64,000 bases of DNA from Bradyrhizobium monzae (lineage in GTDB: Bacteria; Pseudomonadota; Alphaproteobacteria; Rhizobiales; Xanthobacteraceae), in contig NZ_JAIRDQ010000001.1 in NCBI RefSeq assembly GCF_021458635.1, forward strand, positions 620,001 to 684,000, given 5' to 3'. The translations under genes were made by a program, and so were the position numbers. Below are positions 1 to 7,317 of the stretch, in pieces (the stretch's first letter is position 1; each line of letters starts with the position of its first letter). The notes under the pieces are model-generated. The model made no database searches. It was given only the letters and a program-made list of their open reading frames with translations, and had not been told where the DNA came from.

Positions 1-272
1 TGGCCGTCTCGCCGGTGCCACACGAGGCCCTCAGTGCAGCGATGCGTGAAGCCGCTGCACCGCCGCCTGAAGATGCCGGTCGATCTCCTTGATGCGACTC
101 GCAAAACCTCCCGCATCTAAAGTTAAGGCTGTTTCTCATCCGAACTCATGTGAGCTCCCAGGAGTAGACCTTAGGTCCTTGATCGCGATTCGCTTTTGCG
201 ATCCGCGAAGAGGTGCGCCATGTCGTAGCGCCTGAACCGGCACCACGACATGACGACCTCAATCTGGCCGCC
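1..272. other. Left edge without a supported gene
   Basis: No reading frame here has both a start and a length that could be defended. On the reverse strand a short open stretch of protein-like composition ends at a stop near position 31, but it has no ATG and is closed upstream by a stop near 145, so it could be a gene remnant or chance. No terminator, tRNA or repeat is obvious. Confidence 0.4.
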
Positions 273-1082
273 TCAGTGGCGGCCAAGCGCGATACGGATC
301 GCGATCTCGACTGGCGAGTAATCGCCATCGGAGCGTTCGAGCCGGTACGGCTCGGCCGGAGGCAGATCCGGCTGCGCCATGAAGCGCGGCGTCTTTCCGC
401 GATGCTTTTGCGCAGCATGCACCAGGAAGGGGTGACACAGATAAACCGTTCCGGCCTCGCCGGTCGCCAGCGCGAGCGGGCAATCGGCGCCCATCTCGTC
501 CAGAACCATGCGCGACCGTCCGGCCTCGCCCGCAGGCGCCAGATAGCGCGCCATCGGCATGTGCGAGCCGACCCTTATCCGCGTCGGCGCATCGTTCTCG
601 CCGACATCAGAGAAAAGGAACAGCATCAACAGCGCGCGGCCGCGCGAGACAATATTGGCCCGCCACGCCGAGAAGTCGCGCCGCTCGTTCGGATCGCAGT
701 CCTCACCGGGAAAGCTGAGGTCGATATGCCAACCGGCGTCGCCGGGATCATCGGGATGCGGGAAGCGCACCGCGAAGGTGCCACCGATGTCCCTGCGCGG
801 CCGCCAGCGGCCGGGTCCGACGATCTGGTCGAACGCGCGATGCAGCACCTTTGTGTTGGCGATCTCCGGAAACGGCGGATTGCCATAGCCGGAGAGCCGG
901 ATCACCGGACGCGTCCAGGTCAAGGGATCGTGCTCGCTGCACGGCAGATCGCGCCACAGGATGGCGCGGCCCTGCTCGGCGAGCGCGCGGGGAAAGGCGT
1001 TGTCGATTCGGACAAAGCCCTGTTCGATGAATTGCGCAATTTGTGCAGCGCTGAGCGCACGCGAGTCGTCTCGATCGGTCAT
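273..1082 (-). CDS. Phytanoyl-CoA dioxygenase (PhyH) family protein
   Basis: This 269-residue protein has the layout of a PhyH-type Fe(II)/2-oxoglutarate-dependent oxygenase. The metal-binding His-x-Asp pair is at H119/D121 in a GWHID context, a distal His is at H222 (FLVHAA), and R233 is placed to bind the 2-oxoglutarate carboxylate. The length fits the family. Family members hydroxylate small molecules or lipid-derived substrates, and the substrate cannot be read from sequence. The gene stands alone, reading away from dksA with a 267-bp gap, so context gives no pathway. The start codon is the first ATG and is followed directly by typical N-terminal sequence. The fold is well supported and the substrate unknown. 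Confidence 0.8.
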   Translation of the reverse strand: MTDRDDSRALSAAQIAQFIEQGFVRIDNAFPRALAEQGRAILWRDLPCSEHDPLTWTRPVIRLSGYGNPPFPEIANTKVLHRAFDQIVGPGRWRPRRDIGGTFAVRFPHPDDPGDAGWHIDLSFPGEDCDPNERRDFSAWRANIVSRGRALLMLFLFSDVGENDAPTRIRVGSHMPMARYLAPAGEAGRSRMVLDEMGADCPLALATGEAGTVYLCHPFLVHAAQKHRGKTPRFMAQPDLPPAEPYRLERSDGDYSPVEIAIRIALGRH

Positions 1083-1315
1083 GATTGTCTCTCAAGCTGT
1101 CGCCAGCGGTCGTCGGTCCACGTCATGCGGAACCTGGCCGGCTCATTCGGTTCACTGGAATCCCGCGCGCGAACGCTAGCGGGCTCGATCAGCGCTTCCG
1201 TGCGGAAGCGGGATCAGCCCAGGAAGAAAACCGAAGCGATATTGAGAGTGCAAATCATCATGGCGGCGCGAATCTACGCGCCAAACCAGCGGCGCTCAAG
1301 CGGCACCGTGAGCCC

Positions 1316-1344
1316 AAAATCAAAGAGCCGCATCGCTGCGGCCC
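1316..1344 (-). terminator. Probable dksA terminator
   Basis: Read on the reverse strand, a GC-rich hairpin (GCCGCA arms at 1327-1332 and 1337-1342 around a four-base loop) is followed by a T-rich run. It lies just past the dksA stop codon, so it is a plausible intrinsic terminator. Confidence 0.5.
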
Positions 1345-1349
1345 GGACT

Positions 1350-1760
1350 CTATTCGTCGCGATAGACCTTCTCGCGTTTCTCGTGGCGCTCCTGCGCTTC
1401 CACCGAGAGCGTCGCGATGGGCCGGGCTTCGAGCCGCTTCAAAGAGATCGGCTCGCCGGTGTCCTCGCAATAGCCGTAGGTGTTGTCCTCGATGCGCTGG
1501 AGCGCGGCGTCGATCTTGGCGATCAACTTGCGCTGGCGGTCGCGGGCGCGGAGTTCGATGGCGCGGTCGGTTTCGGACGATGCCCGATCGGCGAGATCGG
1601 GATGGTTCACGTTCTCCTCCTGCAGAGCCTGCAGGGTGAGCTTGGACTCTTTGAGGATCTCATCCTTCCAGGCGAGGAGCTTCATACGGAAGTACTCCTT
1701 CTGCCGGTCGTTCATGAAAGGCTCTTTTTCGGTCGGTCGGTAGTTTTTCAACTTTTCCAA
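1350..1760 (-). CDS. dksA: DksA-family RNA polymerase-binding transcription factor
   Basis: This 136-residue protein matches DksA end to end: an N-terminal helical region, a coiled-coil hairpin and a globular C-terminal domain. The coiled-coil tip keeps the DxxDxA motif (D55, D58, A60) that reaches into the RNA polymerase secondary channel. The C-terminal domain keeps only one of the four cysteines of the classical zinc finger (C98, in a CEDT context); the second cysteine pair is replaced by non-cysteine residues. Single-cysteine DksA proteins are known in alphaproteobacteria and can be functional. With ppGpp, DksA lowers stable-RNA transcription and raises amino-acid and stress promoters. 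It is transcribed alone, next to flagellar genes, and DksA is known to affect flagellar expression in other bacteria. Confidence 0.92.
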   Translation of the reverse strand: MEKLKNYRPTEKEPFMNDRQKEYFRMKLLAWKDEILKESKLTLQALQEENVNHPDLADRASSETDRAIELRARDRQRKLIAKIDAALQRIEDNTYGYCEDTGEPISLKRLEARPIATLSVEAQERHEKREKVYRDE

Positions 1761-1930
1761 GGGCGGCCTATCTTCTTAAGCAACGACTCGTGAACGGAAC
1801 GGGGTCCGCTGAGCCGGGGCTTATATAGCTACCCCATGTGACAGACAATATTTCCTTAATAGCGCAGTTAGCGCCCCCAAGCCCTTGCACAGGAAGGTTT
1901 ATCCGCAAGAGCCCGGGGGCGGTCAAAAGC

Positions 1931-2572
1931 CTAGTAGCCGACCGTGAAACGCTGCCCCAGATGGGCCGGCTTCTCGATCTCATCGGCGAGCGCGATGGCG
2001 TAGTCGGCGAAGCTGATCCAGCTCTTGCCGTTCGCATCTGCGAGAAGCTGATCGGTCCCAAGCCGGAACTTGGTGGTGCGCTCTCCCTCGATGAACAGCG
2101 CCGAGGGCGAGAGGAAGGTCCAGTTCAGCTCCTTTTCCTGCCGCAGCAGGTCGAGAAAGGCCCCACCCGCCTCCGCCTCGGCCTTGTATTGGGCCGGAAA
2201 ATTGGGGGTTGTGACCAGTTTGACGCCGGGAGCGACCTCCAGGCTGCCGGCGCCGCCGACGACCAGGTAGCGCCCAACCTTGGAATCCTTGGCCGCGCCG
2301 ATCAGCTTGTGCGGATCGCTCGCGAGGAAGTGGACGGAACTGATGGCGACATCGTGCCCGGCCCAGAGCTTGGTCAGGCCGGCCTGGTCGAGCACGTCAC
2401 CCTTGGCTGGCGTGACGTTCGGCAGGTCTGCGATCTTCTCCGGGTTCCGGGCAATGGCGGTGACGTCATGGCCGCGGCGGGACAGTTCCTTGGTGATCTC
2501 CGAACCGGCCCGGCCCGAGGCGCCGGCAACTGCGATTTTCATGGAAGGCTCCTTCGCTTTTGTAGTAACCAA
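1931..2572 (-). CDS. NAD(P)-binding oxidoreductase, NmrA/YwnB-like
   Basis: A 213-residue atypical short-chain dehydrogenase. After a short leader, the N-terminus shows a Rossmann dinucleotide-binding motif (GASGRAGSEI near residue 17) and the second-strand pattern of NmrA/YwnB-type NAD(P)H-binding proteins. It has no YxxxK catalytic pair in the classical position, as is common in this subfamily. Members act as NADPH-dependent reductases or redox sensors; the substrate is not predictable. The first ATG gives MVTTKAKEPSMKIAV, and the internal ATG at 2542 (MKIAV) is closer to the usual family start. It is divergent from an HxlR regulator, an arrangement that usually means redox- or electrophile-responsive control by that regulator. 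Confidence 0.82.
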   Translation of the reverse strand: MVTTKAKEPSMKIAVAGASGRAGSEITKELSRRGHDVTAIARNPEKIADLPNVTPAKGDVLDQAGLTKLWAGHDVAISSVHFLASDPHKLIGAAKDSKVGRYLVVGGAGSLEVAPGVKLVTTPNFPAQYKAEAEAGGAFLDLLRQEKELNWTFLSPSALFIEGERTTKFRLGTDQLLADANGKSWISFADYAIALADEIEKPAHLGQRFTVGY

Positions 2573-2610
2573 TGGTGACTAGATATCGCAAAGGATGCTG
2601 GTGTTAAGAG

Positions 2611-2639
2611 AGCACTTTGTGCTTACCTGATTACGCAGG
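2611..2639. promoter_or_regulatory. Candidate HxlR operator palindromes
   Basis: The 103-bp divergent intergenic region holds a perfect AGCAC-TTT-GTGCT palindrome (2611-2623) followed at once by CCTG-ATTACG-CAGG (2626-2639). Dyads between an HxlR gene and its divergent target are the expected place for autoregulatory binding. This is inference from position and symmetry only. Confidence 0.4.
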
Positions 2640-2675
2640 AGTTACCGTCAAGAACGTCGAGCATGAGGAATTGAG

Positions 2676-3047
2676 ATGAAACCCAACGTCTATGCCGCCG
2701 ATTGCCCGACGCGCCAGATCCTCGATCGCGTCGGCGACAAATGGGCCGTGCTGATCCTGTTGCTGCTGCGCGAGGAGCCGATGCGCTTCAATCAGTTACG
2801 CCGCACGATTGAAGGCATCTCGCAGAAGATGCTGAGCCAGGTTCTCAAGTCGCTCGAACGCGACGGCCTGATCAAGCGCCGCGCCATCGCGACCGTGCCG
2901 GTGACGGTCGAATATTCGATCACGCAGCTTGGCGTGACTCTCGCCGCCGCGGTCGATCCGTTGCGCGATTGGGCCGAGGAGAATCTGAAAGACGTGCTCG
3001 CCGCCCAGCGCCGCTACGATTCGCAGCAGAAGGAGGAAGCGGCGTAA
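2676..3047 (+). CDS. HxlR-family winged-helix transcriptional regulator
   Basis: This 123-residue protein is a single HxlR winged-helix domain. It has the family's early cysteine near the N-terminus (C10, in ADCPTRQ), the invariant GDKWAVLIL segment, the recognition-helix region ending in ISQKMLSQVLKSLERDGLI, and the wing followed by YSITQLG. Family members sense aldehydes, quinones or oxidants, often through that N-terminal cysteine, and control a neighbouring oxidoreductase. The divergent NAD(P)-binding oxidoreductase is the likely target. The start is well placed, with GAGGAATTGAG just upstream as a ribosome-binding region. Confidence 0.92.
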   Translation: MKPNVYAADCPTRQILDRVGDKWAVLILLLLREEPMRFNQLRRTIEGISQKMLSQVLKSLERDGLIKRRAIATVPVTVEYSITQLGVTLAAAVDPLRDWAEENLKDVLAAQRRYDSQQKEEAA

Positions 3048-3059
3048 GGGGGATGACGA

Positions 3060-3473
3060 TCAGCCCTGCCCGGCCTTCGCCAGCTCGACCTCGACGCGCA
3101 GCTCGATCTCGGACAGCACGGAATCGAGACCGGAATCGCCGGAGGACGATTTCAGGTTCGCAGCCGCATCGCGCAGCCGCATCACCGTCGACGCATCGAG
3201 ATTGCCGGACAAGAGTCCCATCTTGAGATCATCGAGCACGTCGAGCGCGGTCTTGCCGCGGGCGACCGAGCGCTTGCGGCGCTCGATCGGATCTTCCTCG
3301 ATACCTTGCAGCGCGAGCAGCCCGTCGATGTTGGTGGTGGCCTTCGGTGCGCCGGTGCTGCGCGTCTCCTGCGCCGACGACGTGTCGGGCAGCACGAAGG
3401 TGCCCGAGCTCGTTCGCCTGGCCTGGCTGGCCGGCGTTCCAAGCGTGGTGCCATTCGGTCCGTAGATGCGCAT
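3060..3473 (-). CDS. fliX: Flagellar assembly regulator FliX
   Basis: A 137-residue protein with the FliX signature: an N-terminal MRIYGPNG stretch, a low-complexity linker, and a C-terminal helical domain containing LLALQGIEED, ALDVLDDLKMGLLSG and EIELRVEVELAK. In Caulobacter, FliX couples completion of early basal-body parts to FlbD/sigma-54 transcription of later flagellar genes, and fliX lies divergent from flgI, exactly as here. That organisation marks the locus as the Caulobacter-like system rather than a Rhizobium-like lateral one. A near-consensus CtrA box sits about 42 bp upstream. Confidence 0.93.
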   Translation of the reverse strand: MRIYGPNGTTLGTPASQARRTSSGTFVLPDTSSAQETRSTGAPKATTNIDGLLALQGIEEDPIERRKRSVARGKTALDVLDDLKMGLLSGNLDASTVMRLRDAAANLKSSSGDSGLDSVLSEIELRVEVELAKAGQG

Positions 3474-3514
3474 CGAAGCAATCCGGGTGATCGATGCGCC
3501 ACATTCGCCGCTTT

Positions 3515-3534
3515 ATGGTTAACGGGACGTAAAC
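3515..3534 (-). promoter_or_regulatory. CtrA-type box in front of fliX
   Basis: Read toward fliX the sequence is TTTA-N7-TTAACCAT, one mismatch from the CtrA consensus TTAA-N7-TTAACCAT. The second half-site is perfect (ATGGTTAA on the forward strand at 3515-3522). In Caulobacter, early flagellar genes including fliX are CtrA targets. This is motif evidence only. Confidence 0.55.
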
Positions 3535-3651
3535 GGCCCGGCAAAATCTGCCGGGAGGCGGCAGTTTCGCTCCTCAAGGCGAATGCCGGCTGGCGCAATC
3601 CGAAGAGATTTATTTCAACCTATTCAATCGACTAACCCATCTGCCCCGTGT

Positions 3652-3666
3652 TGGCACAGCGCTCGC
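3652..3666 (+). promoter_or_regulatory. Sigma-54 type promoter for the flgI operon
   Basis: TGGCAC-N5-TCGC lies upstream of flgI with the invariant GG and GC dinucleotides ten bases apart, one mismatch from TGGCAC-N5-TTGC. A transcript from it would start near 3678. That leaves a normal leader for the ATG at 3743 but almost none for the ATG at 3692. Confidence 0.6.
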
Positions 3667-3742
3667 AAGGAAAGCGTCGGACCAGCTCGTCATGGGAGTG
3701 TCGCAGATGGTCCGAGATATGGGGAGCCTCGGGGAGCAGAGG

Positions 3743-4867
3743 ATGCCAGGCGTTCGTTGGGTGAAGATTCTTGGGGTGGCCTGCGCCGCGCTGTCAGCGC
3801 TGGCGCTCTCGGTCGCGTCTGCGAGTGCGACTTCGCGCATCAAGGATCTCGCCAATATCGAAGGCGTGCGGCAGAACCAGCTCATCGGCTACGGCCTCGT
3901 CGTCGGCCTTAACGGCACCGGCGACACCCTCAACAACATTCCCTTCACCAAGCAGTCGCTGCAAGCGATGCTCGAGCGCATGGGCGTCAACATCCGCGGC
4001 GCCACCATCCGCACCGGCAACGTCGCCGCCGTGATGGTGACCGGCAATCTGCCGGCCTTCGCCACGCAGGGCACGCGCATGGACGTCACCGTCTCCGCGC
4101 TCGGCGATGCCAAGGATCTGCGCGGCGGCACCCTGCTCGTCACCCCGCTCCTCGGCGCCGACGGCAACGTCTATGCGGTCGCGCAGGGCTCGCTCGCGAT
4201 CTCCGGCTTCCAGGCCGAAGGCGAAGCGGCGAAAATCGTGCGGGGCGTTCCGACGGTGGGCCGCATCGCCAACGGCGCCATCATCGAGCGCGAGATCGAA
4301 TTCGCGCTGAACCGGCTGCCGAACGTGCGGCTCGCGCTGCGCAACGCCGATTTCACCACGGCTAAGCGCATTGCGGCGGCGATCAACGACTATCTCGGTG
4401 TCAAGAGCGCCGAGCCGATCGATCCCTCGACGGTGCAATTGACGATTCCGCCGGAGTTCAAGGGCAACGTGGTCGCCTTCCTGACCGAGATCGAGCAGCT
4501 GCAGGTCGATCCGGATCTCGCCGCCAAGATCGTCATCGACGAGCGCTCGGGCATCATCGTGATGGGCCGCGACGTCCGCGTCGCCACCGTCGCGGTTGCG
4601 CAAGGCAATCTCACGGTGACGATCTCCGAGAGCCCGCAGGTGAGCCAGCCCAACCCGCTGTCGCGGGGCCGGACCGTGGTCACGCCGCGATCGAGCGTCG
4701 GCGTCACCGAGGACGGCAAGAAGTTCGCCGTCGTCAAGGACGGCGTCTCGCTGCAGCAGCTCGTCGACGGCCTCAACGGCCTCGGCATCGGCCCACGCGA
4801 CCTCATCAGCATCCTCCAGGCCATCAAGGCCGCGGGTGCCATCGAAGCCGACATCGAGGTGATGTGA
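3743..4867 (+). CDS. flgI: Flagellar P-ring protein FlgI
   Basis: From ATG 3743 the product is 374 residues, the usual FlgI size. It starts with a Sec signal peptide (hydrophobic core around residues 8-27, ending ASASA), then the conserved RIKDLANIEGVRQNQLIGYG opening of the mature protein, then GLVVGLNGTGD. FlgI forms the periplasmic P ring around the flagellar rod in the peptidoglycan layer. The frame is open back to ATG 3692, but that start would add 17 residues before the signal peptide and lies only about 14 bases from the predicted sigma-54 start site, whereas 3743 has a purine-rich GGGGAGCAGAGG before it. It is the first gene of an operon with the FlgJ-like and FlbY-like genes. Confidence 0.96.
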   Translation: MPGVRWVKILGVACAALSALALSVASASATSRIKDLANIEGVRQNQLIGYGLVVGLNGTGDTLNNIPFTKQSLQAMLERMGVNIRGATIRTGNVAAVMVTGNLPAFATQGTRMDVTVSALGDAKDLRGGTLLVTPLLGADGNVYAVAQGSLAISGFQAEGEAAKIVRGVPTVGRIANGAIIEREIEFALNRLPNVRLALRNADFTTAKRIAAAINDYLGVKSAEPIDPSTVQLTIPPEFKGNVVAFLTEIEQLQVDPDLAAKIVIDERSGIIVMGRDVRVATVAVAQGNLTVTISESPQVSQPNPLSRGRTVVTPRSSVGVTEDGKKFAVVKDGVSLQQLVDGLNGLGIGPRDLISILQAIKAAGAIEADIEVM

Positions 4868-5250
4868 TGCAAACCGGCATGCTCAACACCGCGCACGTCG
4901 TCACCGCTGCGCTCTCGAACCCCGCCTTCTCCGTGGAAAGCCGCAACGGCCGCCCCGATTTCGAGCTCGCCGCAGCGTTGCAAAAGGTCTCGCCGCAGCA
5001 GCAGGCGAAGACGCAGAAGACCGCCACTGACTTCGAGGGCATGTTCCTCAACAGCATGTTCGCGCAGATGACCTCGGGGCTGAAGGGCGAAGGCCCGTTC
5101 GGCGACACGCCGGGCACCGGCGTCTGGCGCTCGATGCTGACCGAGCAATATTCCAAGAACTTCGCCAATGCCGGCGGCGTCGGTGTCGCCCGCGACGTCT
5201 ACCGCACCCTGATCATGCAGCAGGCCAAAACCACTCTTCGTACGGCATAA
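4867..5250 (+). CDS. flgJ: Rod-binding protein, FlgJ N-terminal domain only
   Basis: A 127-residue protein equivalent to the N-terminal rod-binding half of FlgJ (the type called CheL in Caulobacter). The region ATDFEGMFLNSMFAQMTSG is the family signature, and the C-terminus has a YRTL-type helix. The glycoside-hydrolase half found in enterobacterial FlgJ is absent, as is normal in alphaproteobacteria, so peptidoglycan clearing for the rod must be done by a separate enzyme. The ATG overlaps the flgI stop (ATGA), which suggests translational coupling. A GTG one codon earlier (4864) is possible. It lies between flgI and flbY in the same order as in Caulobacter. Confidence 0.9.
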   Translation: MQTGMLNTAHVVTAALSNPAFSVESRNGRPDFELAAALQKVSPQQQAKTQKTATDFEGMFLNSMFAQMTSGLKGEGPFGDTPGTGVWRSMLTEQYSKNFANAGGVGVARDVYRTLIMQQAKTTLRTA

Positions 5251-5261
5251 GGTCAAACGAG

Positions 5262-5759
5262 ATGAACCACTTCAACGCGTCCCGTCAGCCGATGCCAGCG
5301 CAGCGCCCGCACAACACGCCCGAGAGCGCCGCTGCGCGCAAGGTCGCCGAGGACTTGATGGACGCGATGAGCGCCCTGCTTGGCCTGATCGAGCGCGAAA
5401 CCGAGCTCGTCCGCGCCGGCAAGGTCCGCGAAGCGATGGCGATGGAGAGCCAGAAACAGGAGCTGTCGCGGCGCTACGTCGGCGCCGTCAGCCAGTTGAA
5501 GGCGAACCAGGCGCAGCTTTCGAAATCCGCGCCCGAGCTGCTCTCGACGCTGCACCGCCACCATGACGCCTTCCGCGCCATGCTTCAGGTCAATCTCACC
5601 GTGCTCGCGACCGCGCATGCGGTCTCCGAGAGCGTCGTGCGCGGCGTCAATGCCGAGATCCAGAAGCGCAACGTGCCGAACACCTATACGGCGGCGGGAC
5701 GCCGCGCCACGCCTGGCCCTCGTCACATCACGCCGCTCGCGGTCAGCCGCACGCTCTGA
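5262..5759 (+). CDS. flbY: FlbY/FlgN-like flagellar protein
   Basis: A 165-residue helical protein directly after the rod-binding gene. Residues about 25-130 are predicted to form long amphipathic helices, as in the FlgN chaperone family, with a disordered proline/arginine-rich C-terminus. In Caulobacter the third gene of this operon is flbY, and the conserved position is the main evidence for the name. FlgN-type proteins keep the hook-filament junction proteins FlgK and FlgL unassembled before export, so a chaperone role for the flgK/flgL products of this locus is reasonable but inferred. The gap to the previous gene is 11 bp. Confidence 0.75.
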   Translation: MNHFNASRQPMPAQRPHNTPESAAARKVAEDLMDAMSALLGLIERETELVRAGKVREAMAMESQKQELSRRYVGAVSQLKANQAQLSKSAPELLSTLHRHHDAFRAMLQVNLTVLATAHAVSESVVRGVNAEIQKRNVPNTYTAAGRRATPGPRHITPLAVSRTL

Positions 5760-5920
5760 GCGCAGACAAAAGAACTCCATCCAATTTTACGAAAAACCAC
5801 GCGGGCAAAGCGTCGCACGGTTAGTCACGTTTGCTTACCCGGTGTTCAATCCTGGTGTTCCATGGTTGCGTATTGAGAGGGGTTGGGATTTGACTCACAC
5901 GAGGCAACCAGGAGGCTGCC
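5760..5920 (+). other. Spacer between flbY and the FlaG-like gene
   Basis: This 161-bp region separates the flgI operon from the FlaG-like gene. It ends in a good ribosome-binding site (CCAGGAGG about eight bases before the ATG). I saw no hairpin terminator and no convincing sigma-54 site: a TGG...TTGC pair is present but its spacing is two bases too long. Confidence 0.45.
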
Positions 5921-6280
5921 ATGAGTACAGATTTCAGCATCAGGCCGGTGGGGATACCGGCCCCGGTACAGATCGTCACGACGTCGAATTCGGCGGCGAA
6001 CGATGCCGTGCAGACCGATTTGCCGGCGAGCCAGACGGTCGCCGCGAGCGATACCAGCGCGGCTGCGAGCAATGATCTGCAGAGCAATGCGAACATCTCG
6101 CGCCAGGTCGTGTTCGACCAGGCGTCCGCATCCATGGTCTTCCAGGTCGTCAACGACCGGACCGATGCCGTGGTCAATCAGTTCCCCGACGAGGCGATGC
6201 TGCGCCGGCGAGCCTATTTCCATGCACAGGATCTGAAGTCCGAGCCCACGCGTCCGCTCAATACGGACCTCAGCGCTTGA
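5921..6280 (+). CDS. FlaG-like flagellar protein
   Basis: A 119-residue protein whose N-terminal half is low in complexity (Ala, Ser, Thr, Asp). The C-terminal half carries the FlaG-type pattern: ISRQVVFDQASASMVFQV followed by D-R-T-D-A-V-V-N-Q-F-P-D-E. In FlaG proteins this is the conserved block ending in an I-x-Q-I-P motif. FlaG proteins are linked to filament length in several bacteria. It lies between the flgI operon and the flagellin/flaF genes and has its own strong ribosome-binding site. It meets the reverse-strand gene at 6284 tail to tail with only three bases between. The flagellar assignment is good; the FlaG name is moderate. Confidence 0.65.
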   Translation: MSTDFSIRPVGIPAPVQIVTTSNSAANDAVQTDLPASQTVAASDTSAAASNDLQSNANISRQVVFDQASASMVFQVVNDRTDAVVNQFPDEAMLRRRAYFHAQDLKSEPTRPLNTDLSA

Positions 6281-6283
6281 CGA

Positions 6284-6649
6284 TCACGTAGCGCGGGTCG
6301 CCACCGCCGTATCGAGATAACTTGAGCCGGTCGCGGGATCAGTCACGACGTTCCTGACCTGTGCCTTGCCGTCACCCGTCAGAATGAACTTCGTGTTGCC
6401 GAAGCGAAACGACGAATCCTTGATCAGCACCTGTTGGTACTGCGACGTACCGGCGCTCTCGTAGTGGACCTGTGCCCGAAAGCCGCTGACCTGTGAAATG
6501 TTGAGCGAGAACTTCTTGCCGTCGGGATAGGTGCCGGTCCAGTTGCCCTGATAAAGCGTGGAATCGACCGCCGCATATTTCGTGTTGCTCGGGACCGACA
6601 TGCCGGCCGACTTATACGAGCTCGACAGAATGCTCATCAGGTCAGCCAC
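6284..6649 (-). CDS. Hypothetical protein in flagellar locus
   Basis: A 121-residue protein I do not recognise. It lacks a signal peptide, starts MADLMSILSSSY, and from residue 30 on has alternating polar and hydrophobic residues typical of a small beta barrel (GNWTGTYPDGKKFSLNIS, then VHYESAGTSQYQQVLI). The N-terminal serine-rich helix resembles the ends of exported flagellar proteins, so an extracellular or filament-associated role is possible but unproven. It is 12 bp downstream of flaF on the same strand and probably co-transcribed with it, which ties it to filament formation. The ATG is preceded by GGAGG at a suitable distance. Confidence 0.6.
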   Translation of the reverse strand: MADLMSILSSSYKSAGMSVPSNTKYAAVDSTLYQGNWTGTYPDGKKFSLNISQVSGFRAQVHYESAGTSQYQQVLIKDSSFRFGNTKFILTGDGKAQVRNVVTDPATGSSYLDTAVATRAT

Positions 6650-6661
6650 GACAAACCTCCG

Positions 6662-7030
6662 TCACGCGCGGCCGGACAGACCAGCAGCGATATTCCTGTT
6701 GATCTCGATCAGCGGACGGAAGTGATCGAGCTGCGGGCTCATCTGGAGCGCTGCAGTCTGGCTCAGCACGAACACGCTGATGTTGGCGATCTTCTGCCGG
6801 ACGTCGAGCGGCTGCGGGTTGTTCTCGCGCATGGCTTCGCTGAGGAAGATGGTCCAGAGCTTGCGATTGAACATCAGCGCCTGCGTGGTCTGCTCACTGA
6901 AGGGATCAGCGGCGTTGATCGCGTCCTGGAGCTTGTTGGCTGCCTTCAGCAGGGTCTGCGCCTCGACGTCACGAGGAGATGCGGTGGTCGTTGCAACACG
7001 CGCGTAGGCCGAGGCAGCGGAATTCGACAT
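6662..7030 (-). CDS. flaF: Flagellin expression regulator FlaF
   Basis: A 122-residue all-helical protein matching FlaF: Y-A-R-V near the N-terminus, DVEAQTLLKAANKLQDAI, a central LMFNRKLWTIFL block and ANISVFVLSQTAAL. In Caulobacter, FlaF and FlbT act as a pair on flagellin synthesis: FlaF is needed for flagellin production and secretion, while FlbT destabilises flagellin mRNA. FlbT is encoded 4 kb away beyond the two flagellin genes. The ATG at 7030 is used here; a TTG one codon upstream is in frame but unlikely. Confidence 0.93.
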   Translation of the reverse strand: MSNSAASAYARVATTTASPRDVEAQTLLKAANKLQDAINAADPFSEQTTQALMFNRKLWTIFLSEAMRENNPQPLDVRQKIANISVFVLSQTAALQMSPQLDHFRPLIEINRNIAAGLSGRA

Positions 7031-7261
7031 CAATCACCCTGGAAGTTACCTAGCCCATTGAATGCGCTTAAGGATTTCTCGCCCAACCCTAAGCAGCACC
7101 GCTTAAAAATTTGCTTACGTGCACAGTTGGAAGCACTCCGGACTATTACGGGTCAGAGAGTCTTCTCGCGAGGTTAGATGCAAGCATGCACACTGTAAAC
7201 TTGCGTGGCGTGATACGCATCAATCTCGACTAACCCTGTCTTAGCGGTCTCGCTCAAAAGA
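7031..7261. other. Intergenic region between flagellin gene 1 and flaF
   Basis: This holds the upstream region of flaF and the tail of the flagellin transcript. I see one short dyad near 7200-7220 (TTGCGTGGCGTGATACGCATCAA) but no sigma-54 site or TTAA-N7-TTAA box. The promoter for flaF is not identifiable by eye. Confidence 0.4.
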
Positions 7262-7285
7262 GCGGCGGAGCATTAGCCCCGCCGC
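7262..7285 (-). terminator. Terminator after flagellin gene 1
   Basis: GCGGCGGAGC / GCCCCGCCGC arms (7262-7271 and 7276-7285, one mismatch) around ATTA form a strong hairpin about 32 bases past the flagellin stop. On the reverse strand it is followed by CTCTTTTGAG. Its stem closely resembles that of the second flagellin terminator, as expected after gene duplication. Confidence 0.75.
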
Positions 7286-7317
7286 GATATCTCGTAGTGC
7301 GATCTTGCGCTGCGGTA

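Noticed and set aside
1..120. A possible gene end on the reverse strand at the left edge
   Set aside because: The open stretch is under 40 codons, lacks a start and is closed upstream by a stop codon.
213..1793. A 526-codon forward open frame across the PhyH and dksA genes
   Set aside because: It is antisense to two genes with clear motifs, has no domain, and has arginine-rich composition typical of GC-rich shadow frames.
5840..5885. A TGG...TTGC pair before the FlaG-like gene as a sigma-54 promoter
   Set aside because: GG and GC are twelve bases apart instead of ten, which sigma-54 does not accept.
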